NCBI GenBank assembly: GCA_017437905.1
Contig: JAFRWY010000080.1
Coordinates: 21,019 to 85,018 of the forward strand
Reading direction: 5' to 3'
Length of the DNA stretch: 64,000 bases
Source: Eubacterium sp.
Lineage (GTDB): Bacteria; Bacillota; Clostridia; Lachnospirales; Lachnospiraceae
In this document: positions 54,106 through 63,571 of the stretch, in pieces
How the letters are laid out: every line of letters begins with the position of its first letter
Position numbering within the stretch: position 1 is the stretch's first letter
Made by a program: the position numbers and the translations under genes
The notes under the pieces: model-generated
What the model was told of the DNA's origin: nothing
Database searches by the model: none
Seen by the model: only the letters and a program-made list of their open reading frames with translations

Positions 54106-56883
54106 TTATTTCAGGCGAAAAAATACCATCTTCTTCAGTTTCAGTCCGCCGTTCATGAATTTCAGCCTCATGAGTCCGCTGGAAGCGTCTAAGCGGATAC
54201 TTTTCCGGATCGTAAGTTCCTCTCCTCCTCCGTGGAATGTGAAGGTTCCTTTGGGTACACTGTTGTAAAATACACCCACGGGCATCTGCGATAACTCCGA
54301 CAGATCGGAGCTTCCGATCATATCGATCACATACTCACCGGGGAAAGGTACCGTGAAGCCAAAGAACACTGCTTCGCCTTTCCCGGTACTCACATTCGAA
54401 AGATCGATCTCTGTTCCGTCCTGTATCTCATAATACCGGATATCTCCGGGATCTATCACTTCCTCTTCCGAGGTATAATTCGTAACCTCCACCTTATAGG
54501 GTTCCCCGCAGATTCTCTTCATCGCATTGGTATTCATAAGAACACCGCATATATTCCCGGCGGCCCGCACCAGCTGTCCCCGTGTGATCAGTCCGCTTTC
54601 CAGTGCAGCGATCGTGTCATCCCCATGCGAATTGCTTTCCGAATCCGCACAGACCGCATAGAGATCGTTCTGCGCCAGAACAAGTCTGGAAAATGAGGTC
54701 TTATCTACCTTTCCGCCCACATCTCCGATATTGGCCCACCAGTCTGTCATTACGACGCCCCGGAAGCCCCATTCTTTTCTCAGGATACTCGTATTCAGAT
54801 CGTAGCGGGAGCTGGTCCATATGCCGTTTACGGGCCCGTAGGTCGTCATTACCGCATCCGCACCGGCTTCCTTCACCGCGATCTCAAAGCCTTTCAGATA
54901 GATCTCTCTCAGAGCTCTTTCGGAAACCACATTTTCCTCTGTATGCCGGCAGGTCTCCTGATTATTGGCACAGAAATGCTTCAGCGTTCCCGAAACACCG
55001 CTTTTCTTCATCCCCCTGATCTCGGCAGCTGCCATCTTTCCGGTCAGCAGCGGATCCTCACTGAAGTATTCGAAATTCCTCCCGTTCAGAGGATAACGAT
55101 GCATATTCATTCCCGGACCAAGAAGAAAATCCACATCATTTTTATTCATTTCCAGGCCCAGCATACCGTAAAGCCGCATGACCAGATCCGTGTTCCAGGT
55201 GCATGCCAGCAGCGTCCCGCTGGGAAGGCTGAAGGCTCTGGAGCCGGAGTCCAGCCGCATACCGCTGGGGCCGTCCGAACAGCAGCCTGCCGGGATCCCC
55301 AGGCTCCGGAGATAGTCACTCATGCCCCCGAATGCCGCAGCTGTACCGGGAGTTACCTTCTGGCTGCCCATCCCTTCAGCACGGATGATCACGGCAAGGT
55401 CCTCATCCGAAAGCTGGGCAAGGAAATCCTCCATCGCTGCTCTTCCGTCCCGGACATCCTTCAGTTTGATCCCCCGGTCACCGGTATAGGGAAGCGCCTC
55501 GGGCCTGTCGGCCGCAGCCTCTTCCGAATCCGTAAGAGGTGCCGTCGGTACCGGTTCCATACCAATCGTATAAGCCCCGTCCTTCTCTATCGGGCGGATC
55601 CTGTCAAAGCCTCGGGACGGTGCCATCCGGTGGCTTAGTTTCTCGATCAAAAGTGTTTTGTTCTGTGTAAATCCGCCTATGGTCTTTACATCCCGGACAT
55701 TATCACCCACATGGAAGATATACCCTCCCTCTTCAAGAACATAACTGCTCTCATGGCCTGTAACCCCGGTTTCATCATAGGATGCAAATGTATATGGCGT
55801 AACTTCGACAGAAACGGTGCAGTCCTCCCCGGGCTTAAGAATATCCGTCTTCACAAAACCCACAAGACCGAGCGCCGGTTTCCCAAGCTTTCCCTGCGGC
55901 ATGGATCCGTAAAACTGAACCACCTCTTTCCCGGCCAGTTTTCCGGTATTCTTCACATTTGCGGACAGGATCACTTTATCCGAAGCATCCTCAATCGTTT
56001 CCTTCTTATCGCCTGTCTCCGACTCGATCCTTACTTCTCCCGGCGTCAGAACAAAATCCGTATAGGAAAGCCCGAACCCGAAGGGATACATCACGGCCTC
56101 TTTATGAAAGGTTTCATAATAACGATAACCCACATAGATATCTTCCGCATAATAATTCCTTACTTTATCACCGAAGTGTCCGTAGGCCGAAGCATCCTCA
56201 ATCCTACGGACGACGGAATCCGCCAGCCGCCCGCTGGGATTTACCCTGCCGAAAAGTACATCCACGCATCCGGCCGCACCGATCTCACCGCCCTGCCAGA
56301 TATACAGGATCGCATCCGGAGATATGCCCTCTATTTCCTGCATATCAAGGATCGCGCTCACATTCATAACAAGCACCATCCTGTCAAAGGCCGCTCTTAC
56401 TTTGATCAGAAGATCCGCTTCCTTTTCGGAAAGCCTGTATGCTCCCCTGTCGTCGATATAGTCCTGCTCTTCGCCTGCCGTCCGGCCGATGATCACAAGC
56501 GCCGTATCCGACTGTGTGCCTGCTTCATGAACAAGATCTGCCGAAATCGCCATTTCCTCCTGAGACCAGGGTTCATTTCCGAATCCGACCCCCGGATCAA
56601 AGGGATGCTCTTTCTCAAATTCCTCATAAACAGAAAGCAGTTCCCTGTTAAGGGAGATCTTTTCTTCTTTCAGGACATCAATGATGCTATGGACCACCGG
56701 AACATTTACCATGCCGCCGGAGCCCGTTCCGCTCTTGTAGTAGTTATTCTGCATGCGCCCGAACACCGCCAGTCTGCAGTCTTCGGATAAGGGCAGGATA
56801 TGATCCTCATTTTTCAGAAGAACAATCCCTTCTCCGACCGTCTGTCTCGCCAGGTCTTCATATTCTTTCCAATCCAGATTCAT
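54106..56883 (-). CDS. GH3 beta-glucosidase with permuted domain order
   Basis: About 925 residues. The family's C-terminal sandwich comes first (ARQTVGEGIVLLKNEDHILPL, PVVHSI, YPFGFGLSYTDF), then an Fn3-like segment, then the TIM-barrel (CCSDGPSGMRL, FLLGPGMNMHRYPLNGRNF, GTLKHFCANNQE) with the nucleophile Asp in GVVMTDWWAN near 685, and a C-terminal beta domain of about 110 residues that may bind sugar. No signal peptide, so cytoplasmic. The inverted order is known from some rumen GH3 enzymes. The ATG at 56883 is where family similarity starts; the ATG at 56949 is possible. No carbohydrate transporter is adjacent. Confidence 0.9.
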   Translation of the reverse strand: MNLDWKEYEDLARQTVGEGIVLLKNEDHILPLSEDCRLAVFGRMQNNYYKSGTGSGGMVNVPVVHSIIDVLKEEKISLNRELLSVYEEFEKEHPFDPGVGFGNEPWSQEEMAISADLVHEAGTQSDTALVIIGRTAGEEQDYIDDRGAYRLSEKEADLLIKVRAAFDRMVLVMNVSAILDMQEIEGISPDAILYIWQGGEIGAAGCVDVLFGRVNPSGRLADSVVRRIEDASAYGHFGDKVRNYYAEDIYVGYRYYETFHKEAVMYPFGFGLSYTDFVLTPGEVRIESETGDKKETIEDASDKVILSANVKNTGKLAGKEVVQFYGSMPQGKLGKPALGLVGFVKTDILKPGEDCTVSVEVTPYTFASYDETGVTGHESSYVLEEGGYIFHVGDNVRDVKTIGGFTQNKTLLIEKLSHRMAPSRGFDRIRPIEKDGAYTIGMEPVPTAPLTDSEEAAADRPEALPYTGDRGIKLKDVRDGRAAMEDFLAQLSDEDLAVIIRAEGMGSQKVTPGTAAAFGGMSDYLRSLGIPAGCCSDGPSGMRLDSGSRAFSLPSGTLLACTWNTDLVMRLYGMLGLEMNKNDVDFLLGPGMNMHRYPLNGRNFEYFSEDPLLTGKMAAAEIRGMKKSGVSGTLKHFCANNQETCRHTEENVVSERALREIYLKGFEIAVKEAGADAVMTTYGPVNGIWTSSRYDLNTSILRKEWGFRGVVMTDWWANIGDVGGKVDKTSFSRLVLAQNDLYAVCADSESNSHGDDTIAALESGLITRGQLVRAAGNICGVLMNTNAMKRICGEPYKVEVTNYTSEEEVIDPGDIRYYEIQDGTEIDLSNVSTGKGEAVFFGFTVPFPGEYVIDMIGSSDLSELSQMPVGVFYNSVPKGTFTFHGGGEELTIRKSIRLDASSGLMRLKFMNGGLKLKKMVFFRLK

Positions 56884-57011
56884 AATTCTACCATCCCACT
56901 TTTCATGTGCCGAAAACCTGCATTTTATCAGTTCCCGGCATTCAGACATTCACCGTCTTCATGGCCTTTATCCTTTTAGTCTTTCCCGTTTCAACTCCGC
57001 GCAGGTGGTTC

Positions 57012-58106
57012 TTATGCCGCCGTGATCCTGCAGATAAAACTGTTTGTGAAGCCCTCTTCTTTCTCCGATGAATAAGTAAGATCTTTCGCTATCCCCTGCA
57101 GGACCTTATAGGACAGTGTGTTTTCCGTGTCCGCCGGATCGAAAGCGTCTCCGTTATACAGCACCTTGATCTCCGCCTGCGTCTCCACTTCGGAGTATCC
57201 GATGGAAATCAGGACCTCCGGATCCTTCAGAGCCGGAAGAAGTATCTGCTGCAGCAGTTCCTCGACGACCAGATGGATCCTTCGCTTGATCCTGGGCGGA
57301 ACATCATTCTGGAAGCAGAACGTGTCTATCATTGCAGTTGCGCCCGGGAAATCAAATTCTCCGCCTTCCACGGCAAGTTCCAGCACCTTCTGCCTGCGGA
57401 TGAACCGCCTGGTCAGTTCCTTCTCCGGATGATCGAAGATCTGCTCTGGTGTTCCGTCCTCATAGATCCCACCCTCATCCACATAAAATACGCGGTTACA
57501 GATGGCACGGGCAAAGTTCATTTCATGGGTCACGATCATCATGGTCTTCCCTGTTCCGGCAAGATCACGGATCACGGCCTGCACCTCTCCCACCATGGTG
57601 GGATCCAGCGCACTGGTAGGTTCATCCAGCAGGATCACATCCGGATCCATGGCCAGGGTTCTTGCAATGGCTACTCTCTGCTTCTGTCCTCCGGAAAGTT
57701 CATCCGGGTATTGGGACGCCTTGTCCGAGAGTCCGACTCTCTTCAGAAGCTCCATCCCCCTGTCATACGCCTCCTGCTTTGACCGTTTCAGAATATCGAT
57801 CTGGGCAAGCATCAGATTCTCTATCACGGTCAGATGTCCGAACAGATTAAAGGACTGAAATACCATTCCCATGCGGCGCCGGGCCCGTGTCAGGTCGTAC
57901 CCGCGGGCCGTGATATCCTCCCCATCCAGAAGGATCTGCCCTCCGGTGGGACGCTCCAGCATATTGATGCATCGGAGCAGTGTGGATTTGCCGGCCCCGG
58001 AGGGACCGATCACGGAGATCACATCTCCGTCATGGATCACCACATTTACATCTTTCAGAGGTTCTGTATTCTCATATTTTTTTGCCAAATGCTTCAGCTC
58101 GATCAT
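57012..58106 (-). CDS. Amino-acid ABC ATPase (GlnQ type) with C-terminal HATPase-like domain
   Basis: 364 residues, about 120 longer than GlnQ. Residues 1-245 are the ATPase: Walker A GPSGAGKSTLLRC, Q-loop MVFQSFNLFGHLTV, signature LSGGQKQRVAIAR, Walker B VILLDEPTSALD, His switch VTHEMNFAR. Residues 260-364 are a HATPase-like domain (RRIHLVVEELLQQILLP for the N box, again without Asn; VLYNGDAFDPADTENTL for G1). The same type of tail is on the MATE at 33311. Overlaps the fused binding protein/permease gene by 4 bases (ATGA). Confidence 0.88.
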   Translation of the reverse strand: MIELKHLAKKYENTEPLKDVNVVIHDGDVISVIGPSGAGKSTLLRCINMLERPTGGQILLDGEDITARGYDLTRARRRMGMVFQSFNLFGHLTVIENLMLAQIDILKRSKQEAYDRGMELLKRVGLSDKASQYPDELSGGQKQRVAIARTLAMDPDVILLDEPTSALDPTMVGEVQAVIRDLAGTGKTMMIVTHEMNFARAICNRVFYVDEGGIYEDGTPEQIFDHPEKELTRRFIRRQKVLELAVEGGEFDFPGATAMIDTFCFQNDVPPRIKRRIHLVVEELLQQILLPALKDPEVLISIGYSEVETQAEIKVLYNGDAFDPADTENTLSYKVLQGIAKDLTYSSEKEEGFTNSFICRITAA

Positions 58107-59716
58107 TTCGTCTTCACCCCCTTCAGCATCGTACTCCTCTTCCGGTTTCTCGGATTGACGCAGCGTTCGATCCGGTTCACGATCCAGGTAAGAAAGGCTG
58201 CAAGGATGAAATATATGACTGCCACCGCGATCAGCGGGAAGAAAGCTTCGTAGGTACGGCTTCGGATGAGATCACCCGTTTTTGTCAGATCCTGTACCGC
58301 AACATATCCGACGATGGCCGTTGCCTTGATGAGTTCGGTGATGGATCTCTTGAAGCCCGGCATAAAATGCGGCAGTGTCTGGGGAAATACAACCCGGAAA
58401 AACGCTCTCCTGTCCGTGTAGCCAAGCGCATAGGCTGCTTCCGTCTGCCCCTTGTCGATGGCACCGACTGCCACCTTCAGCATACCAAAAACGCCGGCCC
58501 CGAATACAAGCGTAAATCCGACGATAGATATAGCGGTTCCGGAAATGGCCACGCCGCTGAAGATGATGTAATAAAGGATCATAAGAAGCACGACCACCGG
58601 CATTCCCTGAATAAGCCAGATGAAGAACCGGGTGATCAGATTTGCGGCCTTATTTCCCTTCCTGCAAAGCATGAATACGACAAAACCCAGTCCCGTACCG
58701 AAGAGGATCGAAAGGATCGTAATGAGCAGCGTGGTTCCGATTCCCTCCAGGAACAGCATCCAGCGGTCTTCACGGATGAAGGTCTTCTCGAAGCTGTCTG
58801 CGACAGAGGACCAGAAACCCGCACCGGACTCCTCCCCTGAATCTGTGGAACGGACCATGAGAGTAAATGCCGCCGGATAGTAGTCCACAAAATCCACGGA
58901 TTCCCTTCGCTCATCGGTGGCTATGATGGAACCGATCCCAATATCGGCCTTATCTGCCTGCACGGAGGAAAGGATCGCGGAAAATTCCATTCCCGTGAAT
59001 TCCACATGAACATCCAGCTCCTTCGCCAAAAGCAGGATCATTTCCACATCGAAGCCCTTCAGTTCTCCGCCTTCTCCGGCGTAGCTCATGGGCTCCAGGG
59101 TATCGCATGCAGCCACCTGCACCGTTCCGTTCGTTCCCGGCCAGTCCTGTTCCGGAAGGACCTTCCTGCTTTCATCGCTGCCTGTCCATTTCTTCCAGAG
59201 TTCTTCTATCGTTGCTTCCGGGATCCTATCATAGGCGGCCTGCCACTGATCCCGGAGCGGGCTGCCCTTTGCAAATGCAAATCCGAAGACCCCATCCTGC
59301 AGATGCTGCGGAAAAAGCACGAGTCCTTTATTTCTGTTCACTGCCAGGGTTATCACGGCATTATTTGAAAGCACCGCATCCGTCTTCCCGGATTTCAGTG
59401 CCAGTACCATATCCGGATTGTTGTTATATGTAGTAAACTTTGCCACCCCGGGAGCCTTACTTTTTACAAGTTCCTCAAAGGGTGCTCCCGTCAGCATTGA
59501 TACGGTCTTCCCCTCCAGATCGGAAAAATCCTTTAATTCCGGAACCTCTGCCTCTTCCGGGCTTTCCACCATGGTTCCCGTATTCTGTCCTTTTTCCTCC
59601 AGCTGATCCATCGATGTGGTCTCACCGGCTGCTTTCTTTCCACAGCCTGTCAGTACACAGATCATCAGCAGCAGTATCCATATAAACTTTGTTTTTCGAA
59701 ACACCCTGTCAGTCAT
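58103..59716 (-). CDS. Amino-acid ABC binding protein fused to permease
   Basis: 537 residues. A lipoprotein signal (FIWILLLMICVLTGC) is followed by two solute-binding sections, a first partial one (VSMLTGAPFEELVKSKAPGV, LKSGKTDAVLSNNAVI) and a second (VAACDTLEPMSYAGEGGELK, ADIGIGSIIATDERRESVDF). From about 320 a permease follows (LEGIGTTLLITILSILFGTG, IQGMPVVVLLMILYYIIF; EAA loop YALGYTDRRAFFRVVFPQTLP). Such binding protein-permease fusions occur in Firmicutes. ATG at 59716 gives a better signal peptide than ATG at 59743. With the ATPase it forms a complete two-gene importer. Confidence 0.9.
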   Translation of the reverse strand: MTDRVFRKTKFIWILLLMICVLTGCGKKAAGETTSMDQLEEKGQNTGTMVESPEEAEVPELKDFSDLEGKTVSMLTGAPFEELVKSKAPGVAKFTTYNNNPDMVLALKSGKTDAVLSNNAVITLAVNRNKGLVLFPQHLQDGVFGFAFAKGSPLRDQWQAAYDRIPEATIEELWKKWTGSDESRKVLPEQDWPGTNGTVQVAACDTLEPMSYAGEGGELKGFDVEMILLLAKELDVHVEFTGMEFSAILSSVQADKADIGIGSIIATDERRESVDFVDYYPAAFTLMVRSTDSGEESGAGFWSSVADSFEKTFIREDRWMLFLEGIGTTLLITILSILFGTGLGFVVFMLCRKGNKAANLITRFFIWLIQGMPVVVLLMILYYIIFSGVAISGTAISIVGFTLVFGAGVFGMLKVAVGAIDKGQTEAAYALGYTDRRAFFRVVFPQTLPHFMPGFKRSITELIKATAIVGYVAVQDLTKTGDLIRSRTYEAFFPLIAVAVIYFILAAFLTWIVNRIERCVNPRNRKRSTMLKGVKTK

Positions 59717-59820
59717 CTTCCGCGTCGTCCTCCGGTCACTCATTTTCGTTCCATAATTCTTCCCTTATTTTATCATAATCGCTCTCTCTTTACACTCATC
59801 GATTTCAAAAACCGTCCGGA

Positions 59821-60351
59821 CTACCGGTCATCATTTCCTTGCACACCGGAAGGCAGAAACCGGTATTTGCAGGTCAGCAGAATATTTTTCTCATCGTTAA
59901 TGATCACGAGCAGACCCTTTAATCCCTGCATGAGAGCAGCATCCCCCGTGGTATTGGTATTCATCCTGTACTCTTCTCCCGTACCGGACGTAAAAGTAAC
60001 ATACTGATTGGACCTCAGCCCGTGGATCTCGTTGTGCACGTCGGTTATGATGACATCCTGTACCCTGTAATCGCACCGTCCGATCTTTTGAAGCTGACGT
60101 TTTACGATATGAAGGCTGATCACGGTAACGGGGATCAGAAGACCTCCGGCGGCAATCATTAAACCCGCCAGAACCGTTCCGATCCGCATCGGAACAAAGA
60201 GGCTCACCAGACCGACAATAAAAGAGCAGGAAAAAAGAAGCAGAAGAAACAAAAGGCTTCTGCACTCCTTTTTATAGAGATGGTGTTCAAGCTCAGCTAT
60301 ATATCTTTTTTCCTGTTCGTCTGCGTGACGAAAGAATTGTTCATCACTCAT
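59821..60351 (-). CDS. Two-helix membrane protein of unknown function
   Basis: 176 residues. A Glu/Lys/His-rich start, two membrane helices (LLFLLLLFSCSFIVGLVSLF and VLAGLMIAAGGLLIPVTVI) and a soluble tail predicted to be beta-rich (VQDVIITDVHNEIHGLRSNQ, LVIINDEKNILLTCKYRFL). No family recognised. ATG at 60351 has GGAGCG upstream. Divergent from the HTH-ABC operon. Confidence 0.7.
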   Translation of the reverse strand: MSDEQFFRHADEQEKRYIAELEHHLYKKECRSLLFLLLLFSCSFIVGLVSLFVPMRIGTVLAGLMIAAGGLLIPVTVISLHIVKRQLQKIGRCDYRVQDVIITDVHNEIHGLRSNQYVTFTSGTGEEYRMNTNTTGDAALMQGLKGLLVIINDEKNILLTCKYRFLPSGVQGNDDR

Positions 60352-60494
60352 CTTACGCTCCGTCTTTTCCACGATTTTTAACTGTTATGCTCCCTTTTCG
60401 CACAGCTTCATTTCCACATACTAATATACCATATCTGACAAATCCGCATCAACTGCACCCGGAGCATTCATCGATCCGCGTTCCTGTATTATGC

Positions 60495-60523
60495 TTGACT
60501 ATTATCATAAATGATAATATAAT
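60495..60523 (+). promoter_or_regulatory. Promoter with an operator in its spacer
   Basis: TTGACT (60495-60500) and TATAAT (60518-60523) have a 17-base spacer. The spacer is a palindrome: ATTATCA (60501-60507) and TGATAAT (60512-60518). Two further partial half-sites (ATAATCA, TGATAAA) lie just after the -10 box. A repressor bound here would block RNA polymerase; the HTH gene that follows is the obvious candidate. Confidence 0.75.
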
Positions 60524-60548
60524 CAGAAATGATAAAGGAGGAATTCCC

Positions 60549-61070
60549 ATGAATCTGATCCAGTTATTATCCAATCCCGTGAAGATGCGGACACTGCAGT
60601 TTTTGCTGGTCTCCGGGGAAGCAACTACAAAGCAGATAGCCGAAGCGCTTCCGGATATTCCGGTGCCCACGCTGTACCGTCATGTGAATCAACTGATCGA
60701 TGCGGGAGTTCTGGAGATCCGGGAGGAACGAAAGGTCCGGGGAAGCTCGGAACGACTGCTGGGCGTGAATTCTTCGAAGTTCGAGGAGAGCGGGAACATT
60801 TCCGATATGGCCTATCAGTTTCTGATCATGATCTACAACCAGTTCTATCAGTATGATCAGAAGCCGGACAGGGATCCGGTACGGGACAAGCTGGCCCTGG
60901 GAACCATGGTCCTGAATCTTACGGATGAGGAAATGGATTCCCTTCTGGCGGAGCTGGGCCCGGTGATGGAGAAATATATAAAGCTGTCCATGGATGCGGA
61001 CAGGGCCGGGGATCCCGGAAGAAAGAGAAGAAATTACTCCACGATCATTTCACCCACGGAGGATATGTAA
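60549..61070 (+). CDS. ArsR/HTH_20-type transcriptional regulator
   Basis: 173 residues. Winged helix near 10-85: LLSNPVKMRTLQFLLVSGEA, TKQIAEALPDIPVPTLYRHV, LIDAGVLEIREERKVRGSSE. The rest is helical and may dimerise. AAAGGAGG lies 7 bases before the ATG. It is followed at zero distance (TAAATG) by an ABC ATPase and then a permease, so it probably controls its own ABC operon, as such regulators often do. Confidence 0.88.
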   Translation: MNLIQLLSNPVKMRTLQFLLVSGEATTKQIAEALPDIPVPTLYRHVNQLIDAGVLEIREERKVRGSSERLLGVNSSKFEESGNISDMAYQFLIMIYNQFYQYDQKPDRDPVRDKLALGTMVLNLTDEEMDSLLAELGPVMEKYIKLSMDADRAGDPGRKRRNYSTIISPTEDM

Positions 61071-61778
61071 ATGCTGGTTATCGATCATCTGACGAAAATA
61101 TACAAGGGAACAGAGAATGGCGTAAAGGACATCACCATCCATGCGGAGCCGGGAGACATCTATGCCTTTATCGGGCATAACGGTGCCGGAAAGACCACGC
61201 TGCTGAAGGCGGTGACCGGAATCCACCCTTACGACAGCGGAGATGTGAGGATCGACGGACTGCAGCTCCGGGAGGACCCGGACGAGGTAAAGCGAAGGAT
61301 CGCCTATATACCGGACAATCCGGATATCTATGAGTTCCTTACGGGGATCCAGTATCTGCAGCTGATCGCGGATGTGTTCGGCGTGTCTGCTGCGGACCGG
61401 GAAGCCCGGATCGCAGACTATGCGGAGCGGTTCGAGATCACCGGATCCCTGGGGGATCTGATTTCCTCCTACTCCCATGGCATGAAGCAGAAGCTGGTGC
61501 TCATTTCCGCACTTCTGCATGCACCGAAGCTGTTGATCATGGACGAGCCCTTTGTAGGGCTGGATCCGAAGGCTGCCTTCGTTCTGAAGGAACTGATGAG
61601 GGAAATGACGGCCGGGGGCGGTGCCATTTTCTTCTCCACCCATGTACTGGAGGTGGCGGAAAAGCTCTGTAACAAGGTGGCCATCATCAAGGACGGAAGG
61701 CTGATCGCCAGCGGAAGGATGGATGAAGTGGTGAAGGAAGGGGCTTCCCTGGAGGATCTCTTCATGGAGACGGTCTGA
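61071..61778 (+). CDS. ABC exporter ATPase
   Basis: 235 residues of the CcmA/DRA type. Walker A GHNGAGKTTLLKAVTG, Q-loop YIPDNPDIYEFLTG, signature SSYSHGMKQKLVLI, Walker B LLIMDEPFVGLDPK and switch His FFSTHVLEV. Partner permease is 87 bases downstream; GGAGGA precedes the ATG. Confidence 0.92.
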   Translation: MLVIDHLTKIYKGTENGVKDITIHAEPGDIYAFIGHNGAGKTTLLKAVTGIHPYDSGDVRIDGLQLREDPDEVKRRIAYIPDNPDIYEFLTGIQYLQLIADVFGVSAADREARIADYAERFEITGSLGDLISSYSHGMKQKLVLISALLHAPKLLIMDEPFVGLDPKAAFVLKELMREMTAGGGAIFFSTHVLEVAEKLCNKVAIIKDGRLIASGRMDEVVKEGASLEDLFMETV

Positions 61779-61865
61779 GAAGCGCCGGAATGCCGCCTGC
61801 AAAACCCGTGCTCCGCAGAACTATGGCGGACCGGCTATGGGACAGGGCATAGAGAGGTGGATAGG

Positions 61866-63563
61866 ATGAAAGAATTCAGGGCCATGGCCCGACTTGAACT
61901 GATCAATATTTTCGGGATCAATCAGATCCGTCATACGAAGAATCCCCGGGAGAAGAAGCGAAGGAACATGCTGGTCTTTACCATAGCGATCGTTGCCCTG
62001 CTGCTTCCCGGATATGCCACGGCAGGAGCTTATGCCATGTCCACCCTGGGATTTGCTGATAAAATCCCCATGCTGTACTTCCTTATGGCATTTTTCCTAC
62101 TGCTGGGCCTGGGGATGATCAAATCCAGATCCCGGTTGTACCGGGAGAAGGATCTGGATATGATCTCTTCGCTTCCCGTGCGGGGGATCCATGTGATCAG
62201 AGCCCGGATCCTCCGGATGTATGTGGAGGGTGTGCTGATCACCCTGGGGATCCTGCTTCCTTCCATGGTGATATACGGGATCAAAACCGGGGCCGGTGCA
62301 GCCCTGTATCTCTGCATTCTTCCGGACGCCATCGTACTGGCGATCCTTCCCACGGCGATCTCCGCCTGGGTGGGGATCCTGATCGCGGCAGTGATTGCAA
62401 GAAGCCGTCACAAGGTGCTGGCGGAGATCCTGATCACTGTGGTACTTGCGCTTGGAATGTTCCTCTCCATGTCACTGCTCTCCACGAAGGGGACAGGTGA
62501 TACAAATAGCTCCGTAGCCTCACAGAGTATGGAAGCGGGTAAGACAGAAGAAAAGATCGGGGCACCGAAGAGCGAGAAAGAGCTTTCGGAAGAGGAAATG
62601 AAAGCGCGGATGACGGAGACCATGAAGAGCGCCCTGGATACAGTGGAGGACGCATTTCCGCCGGTACGGACCATGGGCGAAGTGCTGGGCAAACCGGATT
62701 TCGCGGGGCTTCTCATCTACGCCGGTATCTCACTGGCAGTGATGCTCCTCACGACCCTTGTGATCGGAAGTCTCTTCTTCCGGATCTCAGCAAAAATGAT
62801 CACGGTAACGAGGCATCGGGAATATCAGCCGGAGTCTCTTCGGAGCCGGTCGGTGATGACTGCCCTGGTGAAGAAGGAAGCTTCCCGATACTTCTCCACC
62901 GGGATCTATGTGTCGAATACCATTATCGGGCCGATCCTTGCAGTGGCATTTGCCATCGCCACCGCCTTCTTCGACCCGGAGAAGATCATCTCCGCTACGG
63001 AAACAAATAATCTGCCATTTGATATTCAGATTTCTGCTGCAATCCCCTATCTGCTGGGGATGTGCTTTGTCCTGATGAGCATTTCCTCCAGCTCTCTGTC
63101 CATGGAGGGGCGGAACTGGTGGATCCCCAAGAGCCTTCCCCTGTCCGCAAAGGAAGTGCTGGGAGCCAAAATGCTGTTCAACCTGATGGTGCTGGCTCCC
63201 TTCTATGCACTTGCGGAGATCATCCTGCTCTTTACGCTGAAACAGAGTCTTTTGGAGCGTCTCTGGCTGCTTCTCATTCCGGGCGCGGGGATCCTCTTCT
63301 CGGTTCTCCTGGGAATGGTCCTGAATCTGAAGTTCCCGAAGTTCCACTGGGATAACGCAACGGAGGTGGTTAAGCAGAGTGCGGCCTCCGGCCTCAGTAT
63401 CCTGGGAGGCTTCGGACTTCTTCTGCCGGGGGTTGCGGCCATGGTAATCCCCGCAGCCTATCGCAACATACTGAATCCGGGGGTTCTGGTGATATTTTCG
63501 CTGGTCTGCCTGGGTCTTTACCGGAAGATCTGCAGGACCAGACTTGAAGAACTGGACGGCTGA
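61866..63563 (+). CDS. ABC exporter permease
   Basis: 565 residues, about 12 helices with a charged insertion near 210-255 (TEEKIGAPKSEKELSEEEMK). LYREKDLDMISSLPVRGIHVI near 95 is the usual marker of the YthQ/EcsB-like large permeases in Firmicutes. ATG at 61866 has GAGAGG 9 bases upstream; GTG at 61857 lies inside that site. Substrate unknown. Ends 8 bases from the convergent GNAT gene. Confidence 0.85.
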   Translation: MKEFRAMARLELINIFGINQIRHTKNPREKKRRNMLVFTIAIVALLLPGYATAGAYAMSTLGFADKIPMLYFLMAFFLLLGLGMIKSRSRLYREKDLDMISSLPVRGIHVIRARILRMYVEGVLITLGILLPSMVIYGIKTGAGAALYLCILPDAIVLAILPTAISAWVGILIAAVIARSRHKVLAEILITVVLALGMFLSMSLLSTKGTGDTNSSVASQSMEAGKTEEKIGAPKSEKELSEEEMKARMTETMKSALDTVEDAFPPVRTMGEVLGKPDFAGLLIYAGISLAVMLLTTLVIGSLFFRISAKMITVTRHREYQPESLRSRSVMTALVKKEASRYFSTGIYVSNTIIGPILAVAFAIATAFFDPEKIISATETNNLPFDIQISAAIPYLLGMCFVLMSISSSSLSMEGRNWWIPKSLPLSAKEVLGAKMLFNLMVLAPFYALAEIILLFTLKQSLLERLWLLLIPGAGILFSVLLGMVLNLKFPKFHWDNATEVVKQSAASGLSILGGFGLLLPGVAAMVIPAAYRNILNPGVLVIFSLVCLGLYRKICRTRLEELDG

Positions 63564-63571
63564 AGGAGTTT

